12,566 nt of DNA from CAZOOA01 sp964581355 (GTDB taxonomy: Bacteria > Bacillota > Dethiobacteria > DTU022 > UBA8154): the NCBI GenBank assembly GCA_964581355.1, contig CAZOOA010000079.1, forward strand, positions 1 to 12,566. The letters run 5' to 3'. Of this stretch, positions 1 through 6,210 are shown piece by piece. Numbering within the stretch: the first letter of the stretch is position 1; every line of letters starts with the position of its first letter. Below the pieces are notes generated by a model. That model saw only the letters and a program-made list of their open reading frames with translations. It had not been told where the DNA came from and ran no database searches. A program made the position numbers and the translations under genes.

Positions 1-45
1 CTCACATTCAAGAGGTCTCGGGTTCAAATCCCGATAACCCCACCA
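1..45 (+). tRNA. tRNA-Val(CAC), 3' part only
   Basis: The window opens inside a tRNA. Positions 1-7 read as an anticodon loop with T33 followed by CAC, the valine anticodon. Positions 8-12 are the 3' anticodon stem and 13-17 a standard AGGTC variable loop. The T arm has stem TCGGG (18-22), loop TTCAAAT (23-29) and stem CCCGA (30-34). The 3' acceptor strand TAACCCC (35-41) is followed by discriminator A42 and an encoded CCA (43-45). The 5' half, which would carry GGGGTTA, lies outside the window, so the anticodon call rests on counting back from the T arm. Confidence 0.88.
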
Positions 46-51
46 CCGATT

Positions 52-86
52 AAAAGCATCCAGAAAAGCGGATGCTTTTTTATTTT
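52..86 (+). terminator. Rho-independent terminator after tRNA-Val
   Basis: A perfect 10-bp stem pairs AAAAGCATCC (52-61) with GGATGCTTTT (70-79) around an 8-nt loop and is followed by a T-rich run. It starts seven bases after the tRNA CCA end, as expected for the end of a tRNA transcript. The stem is A-rich on the 5' side, so it could also stop transcription coming from the minus strand. Confidence 0.85.
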
Positions 87-193
87 AAAGGAAGGTCGGC
101 GGGAGCATGTAAATTTTGCATTGGACCTGTACTAGGTGGTTTAATACCGATCGGGATCGTCTGGCCTGCTGTGGGAGCTGGTGTAGCAACCAT
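80..193 (-). CDS. possible 37-residue proline-rich peptide
   Basis: A minus-strand reading frame from ATG at 193-191 to TAA at 82-80 encodes a short peptide rich in Ala, Pro and Thr (begins MVATPAPTAG, ends APADLPLK). Its stop abuts the terminator at 52-86, which would serve this strand too. Against it, there is no ribosome binding site, and the upstream extension of the frame covers a plus-strand Shine-Dalgarno. I do not recognise the family. It may be a chance ORF. Confidence 0.2.
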   Translation of the reverse strand: MVATPAPTAGQTIPIGIKPPSTGPMQNLHAPADLPLK

Positions 194-216
194 AACCGTT
201 TGTATACTTTCGGGTA

Positions 217-222
217 TATAAT
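217..222 (+). promoter_or_regulatory. possible -10 box for the TPR operon
   Basis: A consensus TATAAT lies at 217-222, just ahead of the leader and the TPR gene. No good -35 hexamer is found 16-18 bases upstream, so this is only half a promoter. If used, the transcript would start near 229 and carry a leader of about 115 bases. Confidence 0.3.
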
Positions 223-235
223 ATAAGGAGAGGAG

Positions 236-301
236 GTGAAAGGAAAACATTACCCAAAAAAGAGCCTGTATCAACGGCTTTGTGCCGGAAAGAGGGGATA
301 A
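236..301 (+). CDS. possible 21-residue leader peptide
   Basis: A GTG at 236 lies five bases after AAGGAG (225-230) and opens a 21-codon frame ending with TAA at 299-301. The peptide, MKGKHYPKKSLYQRLCAGKR plus Gly, is basic. The 5' arm of the downstream hairpin (256-265) lies inside this frame, which is the arrangement expected of translation-dependent attenuation. No run of one amino acid hints at the regulating signal. It could also be chance. Confidence 0.25.
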   Translation: MKGKHYPKKSLYQRLCAGKRG

Positions 302-322
302 ATAGTGTCCGCTCTTTTTTTA
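256..322 (+). terminator. attenuator-like hairpin upstream of the TPR gene
   Basis: AAAAAAGAGC (256-265) pairs perfectly with GCTCTTTTTT (311-320), followed by further T, giving a terminator-like 10-bp stem with a long 45-nt loop. The same 5' arm can instead form a smaller local hairpin, 261-266 with 276-281 around a 9-nt loop. The two folds therefore exclude each other. The element lies 24 bases before the TPR start codon and could control read-through into it. Confidence 0.4.
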
Positions 323-345
323 TTTCAAACAGGGAGGAAATAAAG

Positions 346-1275
346 ATGACAGAAGAAAAGGATGTACGGAATGAAAAGAGTAATGAAATCCTCATGATCA
401 AGAATTATTTCCTGCGCAAACTGGAAAAGGCGGAAAAGCTCTTGGAACCGGTGGAGGGCTTTGTTTTTGGCGGCGGGATACCGTCACCAGTGGACACAAA
501 ACAGGCCTATGATCTTTTACTTTTCGTTTACCAGAGAATGCCGGGTTTTTTTATGGGGGAAAACGTGTTCCTTTGGGAAAAGCTGGGCTGGGCTTATCAC
601 CTGCTCGGTGATATCAAAAAAGCCCGGCAGTGCCTGCTCATCCAAGCCGAACTGCAGCCGGGCTGTGCCGATGCTTACCTGAACCTGGCGGGCTTTTATG
701 ATAGCCGCGCGATGCACACCCTGGCGGTAAAAACCTACCTGGACGGCCTGGCAGAATGCCCCGGGGATGAATTTCTTTCCTTCAACCTGGCGCAGCTTTT
801 AAGAAATATGGGAGACTTCAATACAGCTGTCAAATATGTCAACGCGGCCATCCGCAAAAATCCTGAACGGGCCTACAACCACAAGCTCAAAGGAGACATC
901 TTGAAAAACGCCGGGGCGTTTCGCGAAGCTGCAGAGAGTTATGAACAGGCACTAAAGTTGTTTGGCCCCGCAAATGAGAACACAGGCGATCAGGATCCCG
1001 AGCACCAGGATGCGTACTACAGTTACCTGGAACTAAAAGATGCCCTGCATGACAGCAGTGCACCACATTACAGGATAAGAAAAGTGGAAGAACAGGAACC
1101 GGTGAAGGCAGAGGAAGACCTGGAAAAGAAAAAAAAGCTGATCACCTTGATATCCTCGGAAGGAAAGAGCACGGAACAGATAACCCGGGAAATGATGGAG
1201 GCCTTGGAAACATTTGAAAATTCCCAGGAGAAAACCAAATCAGAGAAAAAAAAGAAAAAGAAGAAAAAGAAATGA
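346..1275 (+). CDS. TPR-repeat protein with polylysine C-terminus
   Basis: This encodes a soluble 309-residue protein with no signal peptide or membrane segment. Four tetratricopeptide-like helical pairs are visible at about residues 77-107, 109-142, 143-174 and 176-207, with the usual W-LG-Y/A-P spacing; such repeats bind partner proteins. After them comes a charged region rich in E and K, and the chain ends in nine lysines (301-309). The ATG at 346 is chosen because AGGGAGG (331-337) sits eight bases before it. A TTG at 280 would extend the frame through the leader hairpin and is unlikely. The stop overlaps the next start (ATGA). The specific role is unknown; the lysine tail suggests contact with nucleic acid, membrane or another acidic partner, but that is inference. 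Confidence 0.85.
   Translation: MTEEKDVRNEKSNEILMIKNYFLRKLEKAEKLLEPVEGFVFGGGIPSPVDTKQAYDLLLFVYQRMPGFFMGENVFLWEKLGWAYHLLGDIKKARQCLLIQAELQPGCADAYLNLAGFYDSRAMHTLAVKTYLDGLAECPGDEFLSFNLAQLLRNMGDFNTAVKYVNAAIRKNPERAYNHKLKGDILKNAGAFREAAESYEQALKLFGPANENTGDQDPEHQDAYYSYLELKDALHDSSAPHYRIRKVEEQEPVKAEEDLEKKKKLITLISSEGKSTEQITREMMEALETFENSQEKTKSEKKKKKKKKK
1246..1275 (+). promoter_or_regulatory. candidate -1 frameshift or slippage site
   Basis: The lysine codons of the TPR gene begin with eight A in a row (1246-1253) and contain A AAA AAG (1248-1254) in the zero frame, the slippery heptamer known from dnaX. A -1 shift there passes the TGA at 1273-1275 and continues without a stop into the 72-residue downstream gene. 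A purine-rich AGGAG lies at 1226-1230, somewhat further upstream than the dnaX stimulator. I see no strong stem-loop downstream. Confidence 0.3.
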
Positions 1276-1490
1276 TGAAGGTGCAGAAGGCAACGAAAGT
1301 GCAGGAAACTCCAGTGATGAGCTTTATCAAACCCGCCTTTATAGATTCGCCGTATTTCGTCGATGAACCCTTCAGCTGGCACCTTAAAGACGGGGCACCG
1401 GAGTTGGTTAAAAAAGAGTATGAGCTATTCATGAGGGCCGTAAAACATTTTCAACTTGAAGTTGATAAAAGCTGCGATGAAGGGAGGTGA
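1272..1490 (+). CDS. hypothetical protein, 72 residues, overlapping the TPR gene
   Basis: The frame starts with ATG at 1272, sharing ATGA with the stop of the TPR gene, and ends with TGA at 1488-1490. It has no GGAGG-type binding site, only A/G-rich sequence, so it is presumably translated by ribosomes finishing the TPR gene or by frameshifting into it. The product is small and soluble. Residues 16-40 are rich in F, P, W and Y (contains FIDSPYFVDEPFSWHLKDG) and the rest looks helical and charged. I do not recognise a family. Its coupling suggests it acts with the TPR protein, perhaps as a ligand or subunit. Confidence 0.65.
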   Translation: MMKVQKATKVQETPVMSFIKPAFIDSPYFVDEPFSWHLKDGAPELVKKEYELFMRAVKHFQLEVDKSCDEGR

Positions 1491-1524
1491 TACAGCATAT
1501 CAGCAAAGATTCTATTATTAAGCT

Positions 1525-1550
1525 AAAAACACAAACCCAGCAGCGGGTAT
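1525..1550 (-). terminator. weak terminator between convergent genes
   Basis: ACCC (1535-1538) and GGGT (1545-1548) form a short stem around a 6-base loop. Read on the minus strand it is followed by TTGTGTTTTT, so it may end the DUF3006 transcript. On the plus strand only ATTTT follows. The stem has four base pairs, which is short, so the call is tentative. The rest of 1491-1649 shows no convincing gene. Confidence 0.3.
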
Positions 1551-1649
1551 TTTAAGTAAATATTTGATTTATGTTGTAGAATATCTAACCCTCTTTTTCT
1601 CTCATCTTTGATAACACTTTGCTGTTCGTGGTATTCAGCAGGGCTTGGA

Positions 1650-1868
1650 CTATGATTTGCCTTTATCTTTCAAGCGCTGCAGTTTTTCGGCAATGCGCTT
1701 TTCCCTGCTACTTGTTTCTTCGGGATCCAGGAGCAGGGTGATGCTGAGCCAGCTCCCTTCTCTTGCGCCTTCGGGCAGCAGGTTTTTAGGCAGGTTAACC
1801 ATGGTTTCATCTTTACCGACCAAAAGAACAGCATAATCCCCTTCGAATCGATCAATAACCGCTTTCAT
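1650..1868 (-). CDS. DUF3006 domain protein
   Basis: This 72-residue protein matches the DUF3006 pattern throughout: it starts MKAVIDRFEGDYAVLLVG, has a central NLPKNLLPEGAREG, and ends in a charged helix (REKRIAEKLQRLKDKGK). The beta-rich N-terminal half resembles a small barrel. The start at 1868 is preferred over an ATG twelve bases upstream because GGAGG lies five bases before it. The gene follows the ComEC-like hydrolase on the same strand by 112 bases. From memory, DUF3006 genes often sit beside stand-alone ComEC-type hydrolases in Firmicutes, which suggests a shared function. The molecular role is not known. Confidence 0.82.
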   Translation of the reverse strand: MKAVIDRFEGDYAVLLVGKDETMVNLPKNLLPEGAREGSWLSITLLLDPEETSSREKRIAEKLQRLKDKGKS

Positions 1869-1952
1869 AATGTCCTCCATTTCTTGAGTGATCTTTTTTC
1901 AGCCCCCAGGGTTATTATTTTTCTGTGCCAGTCCTTTGCTGGGTTTGCTTCT

Positions 1953-1980
1953 ACAATGGGGCTTTGTTTTTGCCCCCTGT
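1953..1980 (-). promoter_or_regulatory. stem-loop between the hydrolase and DUF3006 genes
   Basis: GGGGC (1958-1962) pairs with GCCCC (72-76 of the same block, 1972-1976), extended by ACA/TGT after a small internal loop. It sits directly after the stop codon of the hydrolase gene. No T run follows on the minus strand, so it looks more like an mRNA-stabilising or processing hairpin between cistrons than a terminator. Confidence 0.35.
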
Positions 1981-3252
1981 TCAGTGCTCAATATTGTACT
2001 CTTCCCCGTCTGTGGTGATCACAATGTCTCCGTGCAGGTCTGTTCTGAAAACCTCAACTTCTCTTGCTTTCAGTCGTGACAAAACTTCATCGTGTGGGTG
2101 ACCGTAGGGATTGTCTGGCCCGCACATGATCACGGCCACTTCAGGAAACACCTCCCGCAGGAATGACTCTGTAGAACTGGAGTCGCTTCCGTGGTGCGCC
2201 ACCTTCAAGATTGTGCTATCCAGGTCCTTGCTTCGCTGCAGCATTTCTCTTTCGGCTTCACTCTCTGCGTCTCCGGTAAAAAGAAAGCTGATATCGCCGT
2301 AGGTGAGCTTACTGACAATGGAGGCATTGTTCAGATCTTTGCTGGAGGGGAATGAGGGGTGTAGGATTTCCAACTCAACTTTTGTTCCCAATGAGCGCTC
2401 CATCCCGGGGCGGGCTTCGGTAAAGGGGATATCCAGCTTTTCAATGGTGTCCAGGTACTCCTCGAACGTCTCTGTCGTGTGCATTACCCCGGGGTCCAGG
2501 ACTTCCTTTACCGGAAAGGACTTCATGACGTCAATCAGCCCGGCGATATGGTCAGAATGGGGGTGGGTGGCTATAAGCAGATCAAGACGATCAACGCCCT
2601 GGTCGTGCAGGTAGTTTACAACCCGGGAGCCTGCCCCCTGATCGCCGCCGTCTATCAGGGCGGCTTTTTCACATCCTGACAGGATGAGGATGCTATCGCC
2701 ATGGCCAACATCGATAAAGTGGACCTCCAGGGGTGCATCTGCCGGCGGAGCGCGTTCTTTTGCTTCTGTGTCATTTTTGGCATTGGCCTTGTCGGTGTCT
2801 TCCGGTGTTTCGACATCTTCAGGCTCAGGTGGTTCATGCCTGTCCTGCTTTGCAGGGCCTTTATCTTCACTGTATTCGTCTTCCGGGTGTGAGGCTTCTT
2901 TTTCTCGTTCTGCAGATGTATGTTCTTCAGCGGCAGGGACGGGTTCTCCATTGTCGTCCAATTCATCTTCCAGAGGGGGCATCAGAGTGCTTCCAAGGAT
3001 CAGGAGGGTCAGGGAGAAAACGAGGGCTACTGCATATACTTTCAATGGCTTTTTTTTAGGGGTGGTGGTAAGCAAGCCGATACCTCCGGCAACAAGTCCG
3101 GCCAGCCCGAGAAAAAAGAAGAAGATATCAAACTCACCTGTTAAAAGGGCAATGATACACAGTAAACCTGTTCCTGAATAAAACAGTGAAGCCAGTACTT
3201 TCTTCCATGGCTTGCCTGTGCGGAAACCGGGGAGTTTGCTCATAAAGGACAT
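1981..3252 (-). CDS. membrane-anchored ComEC/Rec2-like metallo-beta-lactamase fold hydrolase
   Basis: The 423-residue protein has two parts. Residues 1-92 hold three hydrophobic segments (about 18-38, 42-62 and 73-90). A Glu/Asp/Pro-rich linker of about 80 residues (93-173) leads to a metallo-beta-lactamase domain of the ComEC C-terminal type. The domain shows DVGHGDS (181-187), DGGD (201-204), metal motif THPHSDH (229-235), NNASIV (308-313), FTGDAE (325-330), HHGSD (353-357) and a late GHPH (384-387). All expected metal ligands appear present. It lacks the ComEC permease, so it is not the DNA-uptake channel. Known relatives act on nucleic acid or phosphodiester substrates, but the substrate here is not shown. 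AGGAGGAG lies about eight bases before the ATG. The next gene is DUF3006. Confidence 0.85.
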   Translation of the reverse strand: MSFMSKLPGFRTGKPWKKVLASLFYSGTGLLCIIALLTGEFDIFFFFLGLAGLVAGGIGLLTTTPKKKPLKVYAVALVFSLTLLILGSTLMPPLEDELDDNGEPVPAAEEHTSAEREKEASHPEDEYSEDKGPAKQDRHEPPEPEDVETPEDTDKANAKNDTEAKERAPPADAPLEVHFIDVGHGDSILILSGCEKAALIDGGDQGAGSRVVNYLHDQGVDRLDLLIATHPHSDHIAGLIDVMKSFPVKEVLDPGVMHTTETFEEYLDTIEKLDIPFTEARPGMERSLGTKVELEILHPSFPSSKDLNNASIVSKLTYGDISFLFTGDAESEAEREMLQRSKDLDSTILKVAHHGSDSSSTESFLREVFPEVAVIMCGPDNPYGHPHDEVLSRLKAREVEVFRTDLHGDIVITTDGEEYNIEH

Positions 3253-3307
3253 CAGCGTCTCCTCCTGTTATCTTGCCAAGCAAAATTGCTCTTATTAGTA
3301 GCATAAC

Positions 3308-3335
3308 ATTATTGCAGAATATATGCAAAAGTCAA
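3308..3335 (-). promoter_or_regulatory. probable sigma-A promoter for the hydrolase-DUF3006 unit
   Basis: On the minus strand TTGACT (complement of 3330-3335) is followed after 16 bases by AATAAT (complement of 3308-3313). It lies about 55 bases upstream of the hydrolase start. A near-palindrome, AGCAA-AA-TTGCT (3279-3290), sits in the resulting 5' leader and could be a binding site, though nothing proves it. Confidence 0.5.
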
Positions 3336-3368
3336 TAAAATGCAGCGATATACTGTCTATGTCATTGA

Positions 3369-3462
3369 TTGCGTGTTCCACTGAAATCAACCAGCCATTC
3401 CCCTGGTTTCAGTTGCGTGTTTATGTTAGGTAAATGGTAATAGCGGCGACTTTTCAGTTGCG
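3369..3462 (+). repeat. short direct repeats and hairpin upstream of tex
   Basis: TTGCGTGTT occurs at 3369-3377 and 3413-3421, and TTTCAGTTGCG at 3407-3417 and 3452-3462. Between the first pair CTGAAA...CCAG (3381-3394) can pair with CTGGTTTCAG (3403-3412), leaving a 4-base bulge. A weak tex promoter (TTGCGT 3413-3418, 17 bases, GGTAAT 3436-3441) would overlap these repeats. They could be an operator between the divergent genes. Confidence 0.35.
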
Positions 3463-3524
3463 GGCCAGGCTTCTTCCTGCTAAAATACCATTGCAGGATT
3501 ATGGTTTGACCTTGGGAGGGAATT

Positions 3525-5702
3525 TTGTTGCAGATTGTTCCCGGCAGTAAAACAATTCAAGCAGGTTCAGAAGAAGTTATTGCGCAAAAAATTGCAAGTG
3601 ATCTGAATGTAAGTGTGAAAAATGTATCCCAGGCTATAGAGCTTTTGGATGCCGGTGATACCATACCTTTTATTGCCCGGTATCGTAAAGAGGTAACTGG
3701 CAGCATGTCTGATGAACATTTAAGGCTGTTGGAAGAAAGGTTGTCCCAGTACCGGAACCTGGAAAAACGCCGGGAAGATGTGCTGCGACTGATTCAAGAA
3801 CAGGAGGCATTGACGCCCGAGCTGGAGCAGGCAATTATCAAAGCGAAAACAGTTTCTGAACTGGATGACCTCTACAGGCCATTCCGTCCGAAGAAAAGAA
3901 CCCGGGCCACCATAGCTGAGGAAAAAGGGTTAAAACCCTTGGCTTTACAGATAGTTAGGGGAGAAGAGAACATTGACCTGCTGGCAGAACAGTTCATCAG
4001 CGAAGAGCACGGGCTGCTTGATCAAAAAAGTGTCATCAGCGGAGCAAAAGATATTATCGCTGAGCTGATCTCCGATAATCCCAAAGTTAGGCGGTTGCTA
4101 AAGCGTTTAATTGAAAACGAAGGGGAAGTTGTTGTCACCTCCAAAAAGAAGGAACAAGTGCAAAGCAGCTACGAGATGTATTACAACTACCGGGAACCTT
4201 TAAAGGCCATCAAATCACACCGGGTCCTGGCTATCAACAGGGGGGAGAAGGAAGGTTTTTTGAACGTCAGGATCAGTATTCCCGAAGAAAGGGCGATTGC
4301 GGTTATTAGTGCTGCCTACGTGCCCGGGGAAATCAGTTCGCAGGCTGGCCAACTGCTCCAGGAGGCGGTTCAAGACAGCTGGAAAAGGCTTATATTCCCA
4401 TCCCTGGAGCGGGAGTTCCGGAATGAGCTAACGGAAACAGCGGAAGAAAAAGCCCTGGTTGTGTTCAAAGACAACCTTCGAAATCTATTAATGGCTCAGC
4501 CGGTTAAGGGAAAACGGTTTTTGGCTATCGACCCGGGGTTGCGTACTGGCTCCAAGGTCGCTGCCGTAGATGAAAACGGCAAACTGCTGCAGACCACCGT
4601 AATCTATCCAGCGCCTCCCAAAAATGAGAAAGAAAAATCGGCCTTTGTGTTAAAGAAAATGATCAAAGAGCACGAGGTTAATGCCATTGCCATTGGAAAC
4701 GGGACCGGCGGCCGGGAGGTGGAGCAGTTTGTTGCTGAGATGCTTAAGTCCGAGAACATGAAGCTCCCCTACATCATTGTCAATGAAGCCGGGGCCAGCG
4801 TTTATTCTGCTTCCAAGTTAGGCCAGGAGGAGTTCCCCGGACTGGATGTGGCGGAGAGAAGTGCGGTGTCCATTGCCCGCAGGGTCCAGGATCCCCTGGC
4901 TGAGCTGGTAAAAATCGAACCCAAATCCATCGGGGTGGGCCAATACCAGCATGATGTGAACCAGGTCCGGTTAAAAGATACCCTATCGGGTGTTGTCGAA
5001 TCTTGTGTCAACCTGGTGGGGGTGAACCTGAACACCGCTTCCCCGGCCTTGTTGAGCTATGTCTCTGGAGTGAATAAAATCGTGGCTCAAAATATTATGC
5101 ATTACCGGGAAAACAACGGTTATTTCCGCAGTCGCCGGGAACTGAAAAAAGTGCCCAAGCTGGGCCCCCAGGCCTTTAAACAGTGCGCCGGATTTTTAAG
5201 GGTGCCTGAATCAGACAACTATCTTGACCGCAGCGCGGTGCATCCGGAGTCCTATGAAACAGCAGAAAAGCTCATGCAGGAGCTTGCTGTTTCCCCTGAA
5301 AGCCTGGGTGATCCGGAACATATTTCCGAAGTGGATGTGGCGGAACTGGCTCAAAAAGTGGGTGTTGGAAAGCCAACGGTAGCAGATATCCTGGAAGAAT
5401 TTAAACGGCCAGGGCGGGACCCCAGGGAAGACCTCCCCGCCCCGGTGTTCAGGGAAGGGGTCCTGGAAATTGAAGATTTGAAAGAAGGTATGCACCTAAG
5501 CGGTGTAGTCCGCAATGTGGTAGACTTCGGTGCCTTTATTGACATCGGTGTGCACCAGGATGGTCTGGCCCATATATCCGAGCTGGCGGATCAATACGTT
5601 AAACACCCGGCGGATGTTTTGAAAGTGGGCGATATTGTCGAAGTGAAAGTGCTGGGAGTCGATCTTGAAAGAAAAAGAATTTCGTTAACATTGAAAGTAT
5701 AA
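3525..5702 (+). CDS. tex: Tex-family S1 RNA-binding transcription accessory protein
   Basis: This is a full-length Tex/YhgF protein of 725 residues (the family is usually about 720-780). The N-terminal helical region carries the family signature LLDAGDTIPFIARYRKE (40-56). A YqgF-like RNase-H fold starts at RFLAIDPGLRTG (331-342). EAGASVYSAS (421-430) and the DVAERSAVSIARR block (441-453) are typical. Tandem helix-hairpin-helix motifs follow (about 488-560), and a C-terminal S1 domain (about 652-725; VVDFGAFIDIG at 665-675). Tex binds nucleic acid in the cytoplasm and affects transcription. Translation starts at TTG 3525 or the adjacent TTG 3528; GGGAGGG (3514-3520) is correctly placed for both. 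It appears to be transcribed alone. Confidence 0.95.
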   Translation: MLQIVPGSKTIQAGSEEVIAQKIASDLNVSVKNVSQAIELLDAGDTIPFIARYRKEVTGSMSDEHLRLLEERLSQYRNLEKRREDVLRLIQEQEALTPELEQAIIKAKTVSELDDLYRPFRPKKRTRATIAEEKGLKPLALQIVRGEENIDLLAEQFISEEHGLLDQKSVISGAKDIIAELISDNPKVRRLLKRLIENEGEVVVTSKKKEQVQSSYEMYYNYREPLKAIKSHRVLAINRGEKEGFLNVRISIPEERAIAVISAAYVPGEISSQAGQLLQEAVQDSWKRLIFPSLEREFRNELTETAEEKALVVFKDNLRNLLMAQPVKGKRFLAIDPGLRTGSKVAAVDENGKLLQTTVIYPAPPKNEKEKSAFVLKKMIKEHEVNAIAIGNGTGGREVEQFVAEMLKSENMKLPYIIVNEAGASVYSASKLGQEEFPGLDVAERSAVSIARRVQDPLAELVKIEPKSIGVGQYQHDVNQVRLKDTLSGVVESCVNLVGVNLNTASPALLSYVSGVNKIVAQNIMHYRENNGYFRSRRELKKVPKLGPQAFKQCAGFLRVPESDNYLDRSAVHPESYETAEKLMQELAVSPESLGDPEHISEVDVAELAQKVGVGKPTVADILEEFKRPGRDPREDLPAPVFREGVLEIEDLKEGMHLSGVVRNVVDFGAFIDIGVHQDGLAHISELADQYVKHPADVLKVGDIVEVKVLGVDLERKRISLTLKV

Positions 5703-5740
5703 AATGCCCGCCCCTGTTTCCGGCAGGTTTGCCCGAACAT

Positions 5741-5787
5741 AAAGCTAGCAGGGTTAGTGAATGCTCTGTTAGCCTGTTAGCTTTTTT
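5741..5787 (+). terminator. terminator shared by tex and the convergent gene
   Basis: AAAGCTAGCAGG (5741-5752) pairs with CCTGTTAGCTTT (5773-5784) over 12 bp with one G-T pair, then TTT. The loop is 20 bases long. The 3' arm overlaps the stop codon of the minus-strand cyclophilin-like gene, so the same hairpin can end both convergent transcripts. Confidence 0.8.
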
Positions 5788-6074
5788 CTGCGACCACCTT
5801 TTCCCCTCCTTTGATTTGTTTCAACGGAGCAAGGGTGCCTGTAATTTTTCCAAACACGTTGACAGGCCCGGCCGCCCTGATTTCATTTCCTGTGCTGGCT
5901 GGTGTGGGGCCATAAAAGATGCAAAAAGCCTGCATGTTAGGCCAGTAGCCCAGTTCACCTGCTTCTAACACGTCCCTGGCCTCTTCCTCTAAAGTTATTG
6001 CCAGGGGGATGCTGAAATATATTTCTTCACCCCAGGTGTTTCCGGTCCCCTCCAGGGGGAGAGCTTCAAATATG
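5777..6074 (-). CDS. cyclophilin-like fold protein, N-terminus lost in assembly gap
   Basis: The visible 98 C-terminal residues match the small bacterial/archaeal cyclophilin-like family: EALPLEGTGNTWGEEIYFSI (3-22), then GELGYWPNMQAFCIFYGPTP (39-58), ASTGNEIRAAGPVNVFGKI (59-77). About 25-30 N-terminal residues normally precede this and should lie in the run of N. The reading frame seems to cross the gap, but the 100 N are a placeholder, so the extra residues read beyond it are not trustworthy. Family members have a cyclophilin-type barrel; prolyl isomerase activity is not established for them. It is on the same strand as the small gene at 6211-6375 and may share its promoter. Confidence 0.85.
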
Positions 6075-6174
6075 NNNNNNNNNNNNNNNNNNNNNNNNNN
6101 NNNNNNNNNNNNNNNNNNNNNNNNNNNNNNNNNNNNNNNNNNNNNNNNNNNNNNNNNNNNNNNNNNNNNNNNNN
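6075..6174. other. 100-N scaffold gap
   Basis: Exactly 100 unknown bases, a conventional placeholder for a gap of unknown size. It interrupts the cyclophilin-like gene. The base sequence on its right edge resembles a dispersed palindromic repeat, which may be why assembly failed here. Confidence 0.98.
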
Positions 6175-6178
6175 ACTG

Positions 6179-6204
6179 GTCGGGACGGAACTGTCCTCTG
6201 TTTT
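6179..6204. repeat. possible REP-like fragment at the gap edge
   Basis: GGGACGGAACTGTCC (6182-6196) is a near-palindrome (GGAC...GTCC) followed by TCTGTTTT. It shares GGGACGG with the larger palindromic element at 9801-9881. The style resembles intergenic repeats often seen with REP-associated tyrosine transposases, from memory. Only a fragment is visible because the N run begins just beyond it. Confidence 0.35.
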
Positions 6205-6210
6205 GATCTT

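Noticed and set aside
280..345. Upstream extension of the TPR gene from TTG 280
   Set aside because: It would cross the leader hairpin and has no suitable ribosome binding site, while AGGGAGG precisely precedes ATG 346.
2684..3181. Plus-strand 165-codon serine-rich frame
   Set aside because: It is the complement of the acidic linker and membrane region of the hydrolase gene. Low-complexity coding DNA often leaves the opposite strand open, and there is no start context.
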